This document shows, piece after piece, positions 39,508 to 47,021 of a stretch of DNA of 64,000 nt. Below the pieces are notes generated by a model. That model saw only the letters and a list, made by a program, of their open reading frames with translations, was not told the DNA's origin and ran no database searches. The translations under genes were made by a program, and so were the position numbers. Location of the stretch: the NCBI RefSeq assembly GCF_018760785.1, contig NZ_JAHHZO010000004.1, forward strand, positions 310,001 to 374,000, in the 5' to 3' direction. Within the stretch, counting starts at the first letter, position 1, and every line of letters starts with the position of its first letter. The DNA comes from Rhizobium sp. CSW-27 (GTDB taxonomy: Bacteria; Pseudomonadota; Alphaproteobacteria; Rhizobiales; Rhizobiaceae).

Positions 39508-39543
39508 CCCCCCCCCCCGCGCCGCAGGGTTCTGCCCTGCGGC
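39508..39543 (+). promoter_or_regulatory. C-tract and hairpin between dctP- and dctQ-type genes
   Basis: Eleven consecutive C at 39508-39518 are followed by a perfect 9-bp stem (GCCGCAGGG at 39521-39529 with CCCTGCGGC at 39535-39543). There is no T-run, so it may stabilise the upstream message or partly attenuate transcription into the permease genes, raising the binding protein above the permease. Confidence 0.55.
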
Positions 39544-39562
39544 GGCTTGTTTCGCGGAGATC

Positions 39563-40075
39563 ATGATGAACGCCGTTCTCGCCTGGCTGAGACGGGGTGC
39601 GGAAGCCATCGGCGCGCTGATGATGCTGACCCTGTTTGCCACCTTCCTGCTGCAGATCTTCTCACGCTACGTGATGGATGCGCCCTTCGGCTGGACCCTG
39701 GAATTCTGCCTTCTGTTATGGGTGTGGATCGTCTTCTTCGGCTGCGCCTTCATCGTGCGCCGGCAGGACCACATCACCTTCGACCTCCTGTATCAGGCGG
39801 TGCCCAGCGGTCCGCGCCGCATCATGGCCGCCGTTTCGGCGCTCGCGGTGGCTGGCTTCCTGGCCTGGTCCTTCCTGCCCACCTGGGACTGGATCGACTT
39901 CCTGCGCATCAAGCGCAGTGCCACGCTGCGCATTCCGATGCGGGACATCTACATCATCTACATGGTCTTTCTCGCCGCCGTCATCGTCGCCTCGCTGTGG
40001 CAGGCCTGGCGCGTCATTCGGCTCGGCGCCGAAGAGGACCGCACCGACATCGCGACACCGGAGGATCGGCCATGA
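39563..40075 (+). CDS. TRAP transporter small permease subunit (DctQ family)
   Basis: The 170-residue protein has four hydrophobic segments, the DctQ pattern, including the family-typical LEFCLLLWVWIVFFGCAFIVRRQDHITFDLLY. It forms the membrane complex with the DctM-type subunit. The start is ATGATGAAC; GGAGATC precedes it. Its stop overlaps the next gene's ATG by 4 bp. Confidence 0.9.
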   Translation: MMNAVLAWLRRGAEAIGALMMLTLFATFLLQIFSRYVMDAPFGWTLEFCLLLWVWIVFFGCAFIVRRQDHITFDLLYQAVPSGPRRIMAAVSALAVAGFLAWSFLPTWDWIDFLRIKRSATLRIPMRDIYIIYMVFLAAVIVASLWQAWRVIRLGAEEDRTDIATPEDRP

Positions 40076-41367
40076 CGCTGGCGCTCTCCCTTTGCCTTCT
40101 CGCCATTCTGGTGCTTGCCGCCATCGGCACGCCGGTTGCCTTTTCGATCCTTGCCGGTTCCATCGTCTATCTGGCGGTCAAGGGACAGGATCTTGCGATT
40201 GCCGGCGAACAGATGGTTTCCGGCCTCTATGACAGCTTCGTGCTGCTGGCGGTGCCGCTGTTCATCATCGCCGCCAACATCATGAATGCCGGCACCGTCT
40301 CGGAGCGGCTGCTGCAGTTCTGCGTGGCGACCGTCGGGCGCTTCCGCGGCGGGCTCGGCCATGTCAACATCGTCTCTTCGGTGATCTTCTCCGGCATGTC
40401 GGGCTCGGCGGTCGCCGATGCGGCCGGCGTCGGGCGCATCGTCATCGACATGATGCGCAAGAGTGGCCACTATTCGCCGGGTTATGCCGCGGCGCTGACC
40501 GCCGCATCCGCCACCATCGGCCCCATCATCCCGCCGTCGATTCCGATGGTGCTCTACGCGCTCGTCTCGAACACCTCGATCGGCTACCTTTTTCTCGGCG
40601 GCGTGACACCCGGCCTGCTGATGGCGGCCGTCCTGATGGTGATGAACAGCCTTTACGCCCGCCGGCGGGGCCTCGGCCGCGAAAGCGCGGTGCCGGTGCG
40701 CGAGATTCCGGCGCTGACCTTCCGCGCCTTCCCCGTGCTGCTGATGCCGGCGATCCTGCTCTATGGCATCTATGGCGGCATCGCCACCCCGACAGAGGCC
40801 GCCGCCATTGCCGCGGCCTATGCCCTGGTGCTGGCCGCCCTTGTCTATCGCAGCCTGACGCTGCGCTCCTTCTACGACATCCTCGTCGAAAGCGTGCGCC
40901 CTTCCGCCTCGGTGGGCCTGGTGATCGGCGGCGCGCTGGTTCTCAACTACATCGTCGCTTCGGAAAACATCGGCGCACAGATTGCCGCGGCGCTGACCGG
41001 CATCCAGGTGTCTCCGCTCGTCTTCCTGTTCGGCGTAAACATCCTGCTGCTGGTGCTCGGCTGCGTGCTGGATGCCTCCACGATCATCCTCGTCATCCTG
41101 CCGCTGTTCATTCCCACCTGCCGCGAACTGGGCATCGACCTCATCCACTTCGGCGTGGTGGCGGTGGTCAACACCATGATCGGCCTCATAACCCCGCCCT
41201 ACGGCATTCTTCTCTTCGTCATCAACGCCACGGCCCGCATTCCGCTAGTGGACATCATCCGCGAGATCTGGGGCTTCATCGCCGCCCTCGTCTTCGCGCT
41301 GGTACTGATGATCCTGTTTCCCGAACTCATTCTCTGGCTGCCGCAACTGTTCGGCTATGCCGGCTAA
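40072..41367 (+). CDS. TRAP transporter large permease subunit (DctM family)
   Basis: The 431-residue protein has about 12 membrane segments and the DctM signatures AVPLFIIAANIMNAG, FSGMSGSAVADAAGVGRIVI and SATIGPIIPPSIPMVLYA. It is the sodium- or proton-coupled transport subunit. The ATG at 40072 overlaps the dctQ-type stop (ATGA). The next gene, a DapA-like enzyme, starts 5 bp after the stop. Confidence 0.95.
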   Translation: MTLALSLCLLAILVLAAIGTPVAFSILAGSIVYLAVKGQDLAIAGEQMVSGLYDSFVLLAVPLFIIAANIMNAGTVSERLLQFCVATVGRFRGGLGHVNIVSSVIFSGMSGSAVADAAGVGRIVIDMMRKSGHYSPGYAAALTAASATIGPIIPPSIPMVLYALVSNTSIGYLFLGGVTPGLLMAAVLMVMNSLYARRRGLGRESAVPVREIPALTFRAFPVLLMPAILLYGIYGGIATPTEAAAIAAAYALVLAALVYRSLTLRSFYDILVESVRPSASVGLVIGGALVLNYIVASENIGAQIAAALTGIQVSPLVFLFGVNILLLVLGCVLDASTIILVILPLFIPTCRELGIDLIHFGVVAVVNTMIGLITPPYGILLFVINATARIPLVDIIREIWGFIAALVFALVLMILFPELILWLPQLFGYAG

Positions 41368-41372
41368 TTCCG

Positions 41373-42323
41373 ATGGAGTCCCCCTTGCACAAGAGCATAT
41401 CCGGCATCATTCCCGTCATGATCACGCCGTTCGGCCCGGATGGGCGGATCGACTGGGCGGGCTATGAGGCCCTGATCGAGTGGTACATCGAGCATGGCTC
41501 GCAAGCGCTGTTTGCCGTCTGCCAGTCGTCCGAGATGCGGTACCTATCGCTTGAGGAGCGGGTGGCGCTGTCGCGCTTCACCGTCGACACGGTGCGCGGG
41601 CGCGTACCCGTCGTCTCCTCCGGCCATATCTCCGACAGCCTCGCGGATCAGATCGCCGAGTTACAGGCGGTGGCCGATACGGGCGTGGATGCGGTCATCC
41701 TGGTCACCAACCGGCTTGCCGCGGAAAACGGCACCCCGGCCGAGGTTCGCGCGAGCTTCAACGCCCTGCTGAACGCGCTTCCCGCCGACATGCCACTCGG
41801 CCTCTACGAATGCCCCGCGCCCTATCGCCGGCTGCTGTCGGACGAGGAGATCGATTTCTGCGCCCAGAGCGGCCGGTTCGTGTTGATCAAGGATGTGTCC
41901 TGCGACATCGAAGTGGTGCGCCGGCGGGTGGCGCTCACCAGGGGATCGCCACTGCGGATCTGCAACGCCAATGCGGCGATCGCCCATCAGGCGATGCGTG
42001 CAAGCCGCGCCGGCTTCTGCGGCGTGATGGCCAATTTCCATCCGGATCTCTATCGGTGGTTGCAGGATCACGGCGAGGCGCATCCCGAACTTGCCGAGGA
42101 GCTCTGCGTCTTCCTCGTGCTGTCGGCACAGACGGAACCGATGGGCTATCCGAAGCTCGCCAAGCTCTATCATCGCCGCCTCGGCACGTTCCAGGGCGTG
42201 GAAAGCCGTGCCGTGCCGCATGATATCCACGCCCGCCACTGGGGCCTGGAGGCGGTGCTCGATCGCATCGCGCAGGGAACGGACTTTTATCGCGGCAGGA
42301 TCGCCGCCCTTGCCGCAGGTTGA
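41373..42323 (+). CDS. DapA-family (dihydrodipicolinate synthase/N-acetylneuraminate lyase) aldolase
   Basis: The 316-residue TIM-barrel protein carries the Schiff-base lysine in RFVLIKDVSC (K173) and the family tyrosine in GLYECPAP (Y145). The usual GTTGE segment reads CQSSEM (residues 50-55), so the Thr-Thr pair that sits in dihydrodipicolinate synthase is changed. With a TRAP operon 5 bp upstream and a GntR regulator, a role in breaking down an imported sugar acid or related 2-oxo acid is more likely than lysine synthesis. The substrate is not visible in the sequence. Confidence 0.88.
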   Translation: MESPLHKSISGIIPVMITPFGPDGRIDWAGYEALIEWYIEHGSQALFAVCQSSEMRYLSLEERVALSRFTVDTVRGRVPVVSSGHISDSLADQIAELQAVADTGVDAVILVTNRLAAENGTPAEVRASFNALLNALPADMPLGLYECPAPYRRLLSDEEIDFCAQSGRFVLIKDVSCDIEVVRRRVALTRGSPLRICNANAAIAHQAMRASRAGFCGVMANFHPDLYRWLQDHGEAHPELAEELCVFLVLSAQTEPMGYPKLAKLYHRRLGTFQGVESRAVPHDIHARHWGLEAVLDRIAQGTDFYRGRIAALAAG

Positions 42324-42406
42324 GGTCGCCTGCGCCGGGGCGGCCCCTCATCCACAACCGCCCCGGCTTACGACGGGAAAAATCGGAAGCAGGTTCGATT
42401 AAGGGC

Positions 42407-42435
42407 TTGCACAGTTTCAAGATCCGTTCTAAATG
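42407..42435 (+). promoter_or_regulatory. Predicted promoter of tRNA-Cys
   Basis: TTGCAC at 42407-42412 and TAAATG at 42430-42435 are exactly 17 bp apart and end 30 bp before the tRNA. Confidence 0.6.
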
Positions 42436-42465
42436 CCCGCCACCACACGCTTTTAATACCCGGTT

Positions 42466-42539
42466 GGCCTCGTGGCGGAGTGGTGACGCAGAGGACTGCA
42501 AATCCTTGCACCCGAGTTCGATTCTCGGCGAGGCCTCCA
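42466..42539 (+). tRNA. tRNA-Cys (GCA)
   Basis: The acceptor arm pairs GGCCTC (42466-42471) with GAGGCC (42530-42535), the anticodon loop reads CTGCAAA with anticodon GCA, the T-arm is CGAG TTCGATT CTCG, and CCA is encoded. A promoter-like element lies upstream. It reads cysteine codons UGC/UGU. Confidence 0.97.
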
Positions 42540-42609
42540 ACCTTCCTTAGACCCTTGGGCTTCAGCTCCCGTTCCGGATCTTTTCGGCATTGTGCCGGCT
42601 GACATCCCG

Positions 42610-43020
42610 TCAGGCAAGCTGCGGCCAGTAGCGGTCGTCGGCGAAATCCGCCGGAATCCGGCGCAGGCGGCTCAGCGTCTGCGCCACGTAATCCACCTGC
42701 AGCTTGAAGTGACGTATGTCGGCCGGCATGCGGATGCCGGTCCCGAGGGAGCGGACGCGATGGCGTTCGTAGCTGATCGCCTGCAGGCGTCGCGCCGCCT
42801 CGCGCTGGACATCGCCCGGCGTGGGCGTCGGCCTGTCCGGCGCTGCATCCGGCCGCTCCAGCCCGCCCATGATGACCCTCAGACCTGCCGCCATGCGAAT
42901 CGCCCTCCCCGTTTCGGAAACGATCCCTTCTGACAGGCGAAGCTTGTCGCGGGCTGGCATGATGGCGACAGACACATTGCCGGTGGCCAAGACCGGCAAA
43001 TGGGCGTAAGATGTTTCCAT
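42610..43020 (-). CDS. Hypothetical protein
   Basis: This 136-residue frame (METSYAHLPVLATGNVSVAI...) has no signal or membrane segment. The C-terminal part (HFKLQVDYVAQTLSRLRRIPADFADDRYWPQL) looks like genuine helical protein. The start is uncertain, since no ribosome binding site precedes the ATG at 43020 and one at 42960 is also possible. It lies alone between tRNA-Cys and a small membrane protein gene on the other strand. I do not recognise it. Confidence 0.5.
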   Translation of the reverse strand: METSYAHLPVLATGNVSVAIMPARDKLRLSEGIVSETGRAIRMAAGLRVIMGGLERPDAAPDRPTPTPGDVQREAARRLQAISYERHRVRSLGTGIRMPADIRHFKLQVDYVAQTLSRLRRIPADFADDRYWPQLA

Positions 43021-43077
43021 GTCGGCGGCGTGGAGGAGCGCAACCGGCGAGTGTCATTTCGGTTTGGAGGAACCGTC

Positions 43078-43182
43078 ATGCAGTATCTTCACCAGCTTGT
43101 TGCACTGAACCCCTACATTCTTGGCGCCCTTGCCCTTGTTCTGGCGTGCGGCGCCTATGACAAGTGGCTCAATCATCACTGA
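43078..43182 (+). CDS. 34-residue small membrane protein
   Basis: An ATG at 43078 preceded by TTTGGAGGAACCGTC (a strong Shine-Dalgarno) opens a 34-codon frame. The product has one clear hydrophobic segment (NPYILGALALVLACGAY) flanked by MQYLHQLVAL and DKWLNHH, so it is predicted to be a single-span inner membrane protein with a His/Lys tail. It lies 72 bp ahead of exoD on the same strand. Its function is unknown. Confidence 0.6.
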   Translation: MQYLHQLVALNPYILGALALVLACGAYDKWLNHH

Positions 43183-43254
43183 GGTCGGCTCTTCTGGCGC
43201 GCGCGGAATGCTGGTATTGCTGGGGCTTGCGAAACAATTTCGGGAGCCGGAACC

Positions 43255-43896
43255 TTGCAGCAGCCCATCACCTTCGATGATACGTCCAAATCGCTGAGCC
43301 AGACGCTGCACGACCTCATTGCCGGAATTCGCGGCCACACAGTCACGTTGAGAGAACTGATGGATGCCGTGGGCGAACAAGGGCTGCTGCTGATCTGCGC
43401 GCTGGCCTCCCTGCCCTTTCTGTTGCCGGTCTCGATTCCAGGCGTCAGTACGGTGTTCGGCGCCGCGATCATTCTCGTCAGCATCGCCATCGCGCTGAAC
43501 CGGCTGCCCTGGCTGCCCTCGCGCATTCTCGACCGGAAGCTGGAAACCGCCCGGCTGGTGCCGACGCTGGAAAAGGGGGCGAGCATGGTATCGCGCCTCG
43601 ACCGCTACCTGAAGCCGCGCCTGTCGGTGCTGACCACGGGCGGCGCGATCAACCGCCTGAACGCGCTGGCCATCGCGCTCGGCGGCGTGCTGCTGATGTT
43701 TCCGCTGGGCCTCATCCCCTTTTCCAACACGCTGCCGGGAATAGCCATCCTGCTGCTGGCAACCGGCATGATGCAGCGTGACGGCGCCGTCGTGCTCGGC
43801 GGCTATCTGTTCCTGCTGATTACCACGGTCTATTTCACCGCGCTCGGTCTCATGGCCTTTGCCGCCGGCCAGGGGCTTGCAGGCATCTGGGGCTGA
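43255..43896 (+). CDS. exoD: Exopolysaccharide synthesis protein ExoD family
   Basis: The 213-residue membrane protein matches the ExoD family: an N-terminal helical part (TLHDLIAGIRGHTVTLRELMDAVGEQGLLLICALASLPFLLPVSIPGVSTVFG) and several hydrophobic segments, including GGVLLMFPLGLIPFSNTLPGIAILLLATGMMQRDG. In Sinorhizobium exoD mutants have altered exopolysaccharide and alkali sensitivity; the biochemical role is unclear. The start is a TTG at 43255 with GGAG eight bases ahead. Confidence 0.88.
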   Translation: MQQPITFDDTSKSLSQTLHDLIAGIRGHTVTLRELMDAVGEQGLLLICALASLPFLLPVSIPGVSTVFGAAIILVSIAIALNRLPWLPSRILDRKLETARLVPTLEKGASMVSRLDRYLKPRLSVLTTGGAINRLNALAIALGGVLLMFPLGLIPFSNTLPGIAILLLATGMMQRDGAVVLGGYLFLLITTVYFTALGLMAFAAGQGLAGIWG

Positions 43897-43907
43897 CGGA
43901 GATTGCG

Positions 43908-44210
43908 TCAGCCGCGACGGCGAGGCCGCTGCCCGGCCCGCCGCCGTGCCCACCACAACGACAGGCGCCGGCGACGCCGGCGCACCGAAGCCAGATCCTG
44001 CGACAGCACGATCAGCCCGAGCGGAATCATCCAGAATCCAAGAACGGGCAGGAATCCGAGACACCCGCCCCCAACAAGCCCTGCACCGATTGCAATGCGC
44101 CCTGCCCTCGATTTTGGCAGCGGCGTCTCGAAACTGCCGAGCCGCAACCGCCCCGTCTGAGGGTCCACACCGAAGCCGCGCCGTTTGTTCCTGTCTTCCA
44201 AGCCGTTCAC
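43908..44210 (-). CDS. Small membrane protein of unknown function
   Basis: The roughly 100-residue protein has two adjacent hydrophobic stretches (RIAIGAGLVGGGCLGFLPVLGFW and MIPLGLIVLSQDL) followed by an extremely Arg-rich cytoplasmic tail (VRRRRRRLSLWWARRR). This GFLPVLGxWMIPLGL layout recalls a group of small proteobacterial membrane proteins without known function. I chose a GTG start at 44210 (VNGLEDRNKRRGF); ATG starts at 44253 and 44303 are possible. It converges with exoD, 11 bp apart. Confidence 0.6.
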   Translation of the reverse strand: MNGLEDRNKRRGFGVDPQTGRLRLGSFETPLPKSRAGRIAIGAGLVGGGCLGFLPVLGFWMIPLGLIVLSQDLASVRRRRRRLSLWWARRRAGQRPRRRG

Positions 44211-44296
44211 CCAGTCCGGCCCCGTTCGGCCGCAGCGGTGACATGGGGAAGGCATGTGGATAAAACAAGCCTGCGAATTTTTTTTGAAAAAAGCGC

Positions 44297-44325
44297 TTGG
44301 CAAATCGAACGGGCATGAGTATTAC
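44297..44325 (+). promoter_or_regulatory. Predicted promoter of tRNA-Asn
   Basis: TTGGCA at 44297-44302 and TATTAC at 44320-44325 are separated by 17 bp and lie 27 bp before the tRNA. Confidence 0.6.
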
Positions 44326-44352
44326 CCCGCTCACACCGCGGCGACGCGATGT

Positions 44353-44427
44353 TCCCTGGTAGCTCAGCGGTAGAGCATTCGACTGTTAATCGACAGGTCG
44401 CCGGTTCGAATCCGGCCCGGGGAGCCA
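44353..44427 (+). tRNA. tRNA-Asn (GTT)
   Basis: The acceptor stem pairs TCCCTGG with CCGGGGA (one T-G wobble), the anticodon loop CTGTTAA gives GTT, the T-arm is GCCGG TTCGAAT CCGGC, and CCA is encoded at the 3' end. Confidence 0.97.
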
Positions 44428-45048
44428 GTTTCTTGAAGGCCTGCGCATTCAGTTGCGCGGGCCTTCTGCTTCTTGCGGCCGGTAATATTTCCTGCGGCCG
44501 CCGGCCCATAACTCGTCTTTCCAGTCCCGCGCATTGCCTCACCATCGGCCCCGCCTGTCGCCGACTCGGCCACCATGACATGCTGCGCCCTGCCTCCTCG
44601 CTCTTCGCAGTGTCGGGCAGGCCACCACACCCTTCTTTCCCAAGCCATCCGGAGCGGAGGATCCGCAAAACGCCATCCGCCCCTTGCGGTTGGCGCGTTA
44701 AGGCGAAAGAGTGCGCAAGTATTGGCCTCAGCACGCGCGCGACGGCGCAAATGCGACAGCAAGGTAGCGAAGCCCCGGAATTTCCTCAGGGTAAAACATT
44801 TATATTGAAATAAATCCGCCGCGTTTTAGCAAATAATAATGACTTATAAATATTGTTAAAAATCTGGCAAAATAGCCAATATGTTAGCCCATAAATATTC
44901 ATTGTTCTTATTGTAGTATGCTGAGTACCCGCAACGCTTGAACGCAGTTCGGGTGCAGGATAGTCGATGAGTCATGATCTGCGACATCAAGAGAACCACC
45001 GCCGTTGCTGGTTCTCCCCCTCTGGCGTGAAATGGCGCACAACACACC
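44428..45048. other. Gene-free region with an AT-rich segment
   Basis: No credible coding frame lies in these 621 bp. From about 44795 to 44930 the sequence becomes strikingly AT-rich against the GC-rich background and contains ATAAATATT twice (44846-44854 and 44891-44899). It may hold the promoter and regulator sites of the following LysR gene. Confidence 0.5.
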
Positions 45049-45051
45049 GTG

Positions 45052-45984
45052 ATGCTGGATTCGAACCTTCGTAAAAACTATGCATCGCTGAGTGGTCTTT
45101 CGATCTCAGGCCTTACCGTCCTGTGTGCGATCGTCGAGGAAGGCAGCGTAACGCGGGCAGCAAAGAAACTGAACCTGTCGCAACCGGCGGCCAGCCAGAC
45201 CCTCAAGCAACTGAGGGGCACGTTCAAGGATCCGCTGGTCAAGCGGCGCCACGGACAACTGATTCCGACCGAACGGGCGCTCGCCATCCACGAGGTCGCC
45301 AGGCGCGTTCTCGCCGACATCGCCAATCTGACATTGTCGCCGGAAAATTTCGATCCGAGCGTCCTGACGGATTCCTTCGTGATCGGCGTGCAGAACAGCA
45401 TAGCGCCGAATCTGATCCAGAATGCCATCAGCGAGATCAGCCGTCTCGCGCCGCACGCGCGTGTCACCGTGCAGCATCTGGAAGCCGGCTTCGACATTAC
45501 GCGGGCATTGTCGACCAACATGATGGATGTGGTGCTGGGAGACTGGGCGGTGTCATCGCCGCTTCTGCGCAGCATGCTGGTGATGGAGGACGACATGGTG
45601 TGCCTGCTGGATGCCAAGCATCCGCTTGCCGGCCAAGACCTGTCGCTGGGGAGCTATCGCGAGGCCCGCCACCTGATCGTCTGCGACCAGAAGCCGTTCG
45701 GCCGGGAGCCCGGCTACGGAGAACTGGGCAGCGGCCCTGCGCTCAGCGGTCGCAATGTGATCACCGACAACCATCTCTATGCTCCCTTCATGCTGCAGGA
45801 CAGCGATCTGGTGCTGACGGTGGCCAGGCGCTTTGCACGCTGCTTTGCCGAGATCCTGCCGCTGGCCATGATCGAATGTCCTGTAAAGATGCCGCCGCTG
45901 CGCATCTTCCAGATCTGGCATCACCGCAGCGATCACGCACTCGGCCAGCGCTGGCTTCGCAACGTGATTGCCCGGGTGGACTGA
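45052..45984 (+). CDS. LysR-family transcriptional regulator
   Basis: The 310-residue protein has the N-terminal LysR winged helix (LTVLCAIVEEGSVTRAAKKLNLSQPAASQTLKQLRGTF) and a periplasmic-binding-like effector domain. It starts at the ATG at 45052 or the GTG just before it. No neighbouring gene is divergent at its start, so its targets cannot be inferred; the next gene downstream is a very small protein. The AT-rich region upstream is a plausible autoregulatory site. Confidence 0.9.
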   Translation: MLDSNLRKNYASLSGLSISGLTVLCAIVEEGSVTRAAKKLNLSQPAASQTLKQLRGTFKDPLVKRRHGQLIPTERALAIHEVARRVLADIANLTLSPENFDPSVLTDSFVIGVQNSIAPNLIQNAISEISRLAPHARVTVQHLEAGFDITRALSTNMMDVVLGDWAVSSPLLRSMLVMEDDMVCLLDAKHPLAGQDLSLGSYREARHLIVCDQKPFGREPGYGELGSGPALSGRNVITDNHLYAPFMLQDSDLVLTVARRFARCFAEILPLAMIECPVKMPPLRIFQIWHHRSDHALGQRWLRNVIARVD

Positions 45985-46052
45985 CCGCGACATCTCATCC
46001 CGTCGTGCCCGCCCTGCCAAACCGCCTTCATCACCATTGCCTCATATTCTGA

Positions 46053-46081
46053 TTGACGATATTCATGTTTTGCTCTAGAAC
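46053..46081 (+). promoter_or_regulatory. Predicted promoter of the 56-residue protein gene
   Basis: TTGACG at 46053-46058 and TAGAAC at 46076-46081 are 17 bp apart and end 28 bp before the start codon. Confidence 0.55.
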
Positions 46082-46109
46082 ATAACAAGAACAAAACGCG
46101 GAGGTGCTT

Positions 46110-46280
46110 ATGACAAGCGCAGAGCAGGCCGTACAGAATGCAATGGCAGCCGTGGCTGCATCGCGGGCATACCGGGAGCGTGTGGCCGAGGAACGCAAGA
46201 GGTTCCAGAGGATCGAGATCGCCAGCCGCAAGCCGCTTTACGTCCCGAAGGGCGTGCAGATGAAGCTGAAATTCGACTGA
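46110..46280 (+). CDS. 56-residue small basic protein
   Basis: An ATG at 46110 preceded by GCGGAGGTGCTT (good Shine-Dalgarno) and by a promoter-like element opens a 56-codon frame. The product starts MTSAEQAVQNAMAAVAASRAYRER, predicted as a charged amphipathic helix, and ends PKGVQMKLKFD. It has no membrane or signal segment. I do not recognise it; the expression signals make it more likely real than the protein sequence alone. Confidence 0.6.
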   Translation: MTSAEQAVQNAMAAVAASRAYRERVAEERKRFQRIEIASRKPLYVPKGVQMKLKFD

Positions 46281-46473
46281 GGAGACGCCTTCGACCAGGA
46301 TCGCCTACCGCCTCACAGACGGGGTGATGCCCCTTTCCCTGCGAAGAAATGCGGATGGAAAAGACCGGGCGCGAGGGCAGACGCCGCGAAAAAATCGGGA
46401 ACAAGATTGCCGTCCTCCGGTTCCGTCAGCGGGCATCATGGAATGCCTGTATGAGACAACAGGAGGAACACCC

Positions 46474-46779
46474 ATGTTCTTGAAGCTCGTCACCGTTTCC
46501 GCACTTTCCCTCGGCCTCGCCACCGGCGCCCTGGCCCAGTCGTCTTCCGGCAGCAGCGGCTCGTCCGGCGGCTCGGCAACCCAGGATGGCTCGACGTCCG
46601 GCTCCCAGAACGGCTCGGGCAGCGGCGTCGATTCCACGACGACCAACAGCACCAACAGCAACAGTTCGGCCCAGTCGCCGGGCACCGGCCGCACCATCAG
46701 CGGCGATTGCAGCAATGTTACGCCGAACCAGAACCAGCGCGACATCAACGAATCCGCTTCGGCCCCGAAAACCTGCTGA
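46474..46779 (+). CDS. Secreted Ser/Gly/Asn/Thr-rich protein of unknown function
   Basis: The 101-residue protein has a clear signal peptide (MFLKLVTVSALSLGLATGALA) and a mature part dominated by Ser, Gly, Thr and Asn repeats, with only two cysteines near the C-terminus (GDCSNV and the terminal KTC) that could form a disulfide. AGGAGG lies ahead of the ATG at 46474. It is a single gene. The function is unknown; it resembles low-complexity exported proteins seen in rhizobia. Confidence 0.7.
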   Translation: MFLKLVTVSALSLGLATGALAQSSSGSSGSSGGSATQDGSTSGSQNGSGSGVDSTTTNSTNSNSSAQSPGTGRTISGDCSNVTPNQNQRDINESASAPKTC

Positions 46780-47021
46780 TCTTCGATCTGCAGCCATCTG
46801 CGGCAGGGCTGGTCGGTGCGACCGGCCCTTTCGCTGTGCGGGAAACGACCGCAAGGCAGCGCGCCGCCTTATCCTCCGCCTTGGCGCGCTCCATCGCCCG
46901 AAAGCTTCTCCCTGAGATGGTTTTGTCCGCAAGCGCCCCGAAGCGGAACGGTATTCCTTGCCCGCCGACGGACAACGTAGGAAAAGCAAGCCAATCAGTA
47001 TCTGCAAGATAGGGCCGTTCC

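Noticed and set aside
39418-40071. N-terminal extension of the DctM-type frame through the whole dctQ region
   Set aside because: The frame is open but overlaps the real DctQ gene; the ATG at 40072 with the ATGA overlap gives the normal DctM start.
41373-42323. Annotation as dapA for lysine synthesis
   Set aside because: The GTTGE region is replaced and the gene is part of a TRAP transporter operon.
42368-43057. Minus-strand frames over tRNA-Cys containing AENRTRVQGFAVLC
   Set aside because: These are antisense translations of the tRNA; only the separate frame at 42610-43020 has protein-like composition.
44349-44813. Frames overlapping tRNA-Asn, such as one beginning MFPGSSAVEHSTVNRQ
   Set aside because: This is the familiar false translation of a tRNA gene (SSAVEHSTVN and SNPARG pieces), continuing into non-coding DNA.
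45123-46052. 309-codon frame in a second reading frame of the LysR gene
   Set aside because: It is a same-strand shadow; the frame at 45052 has the LysR winged helix.
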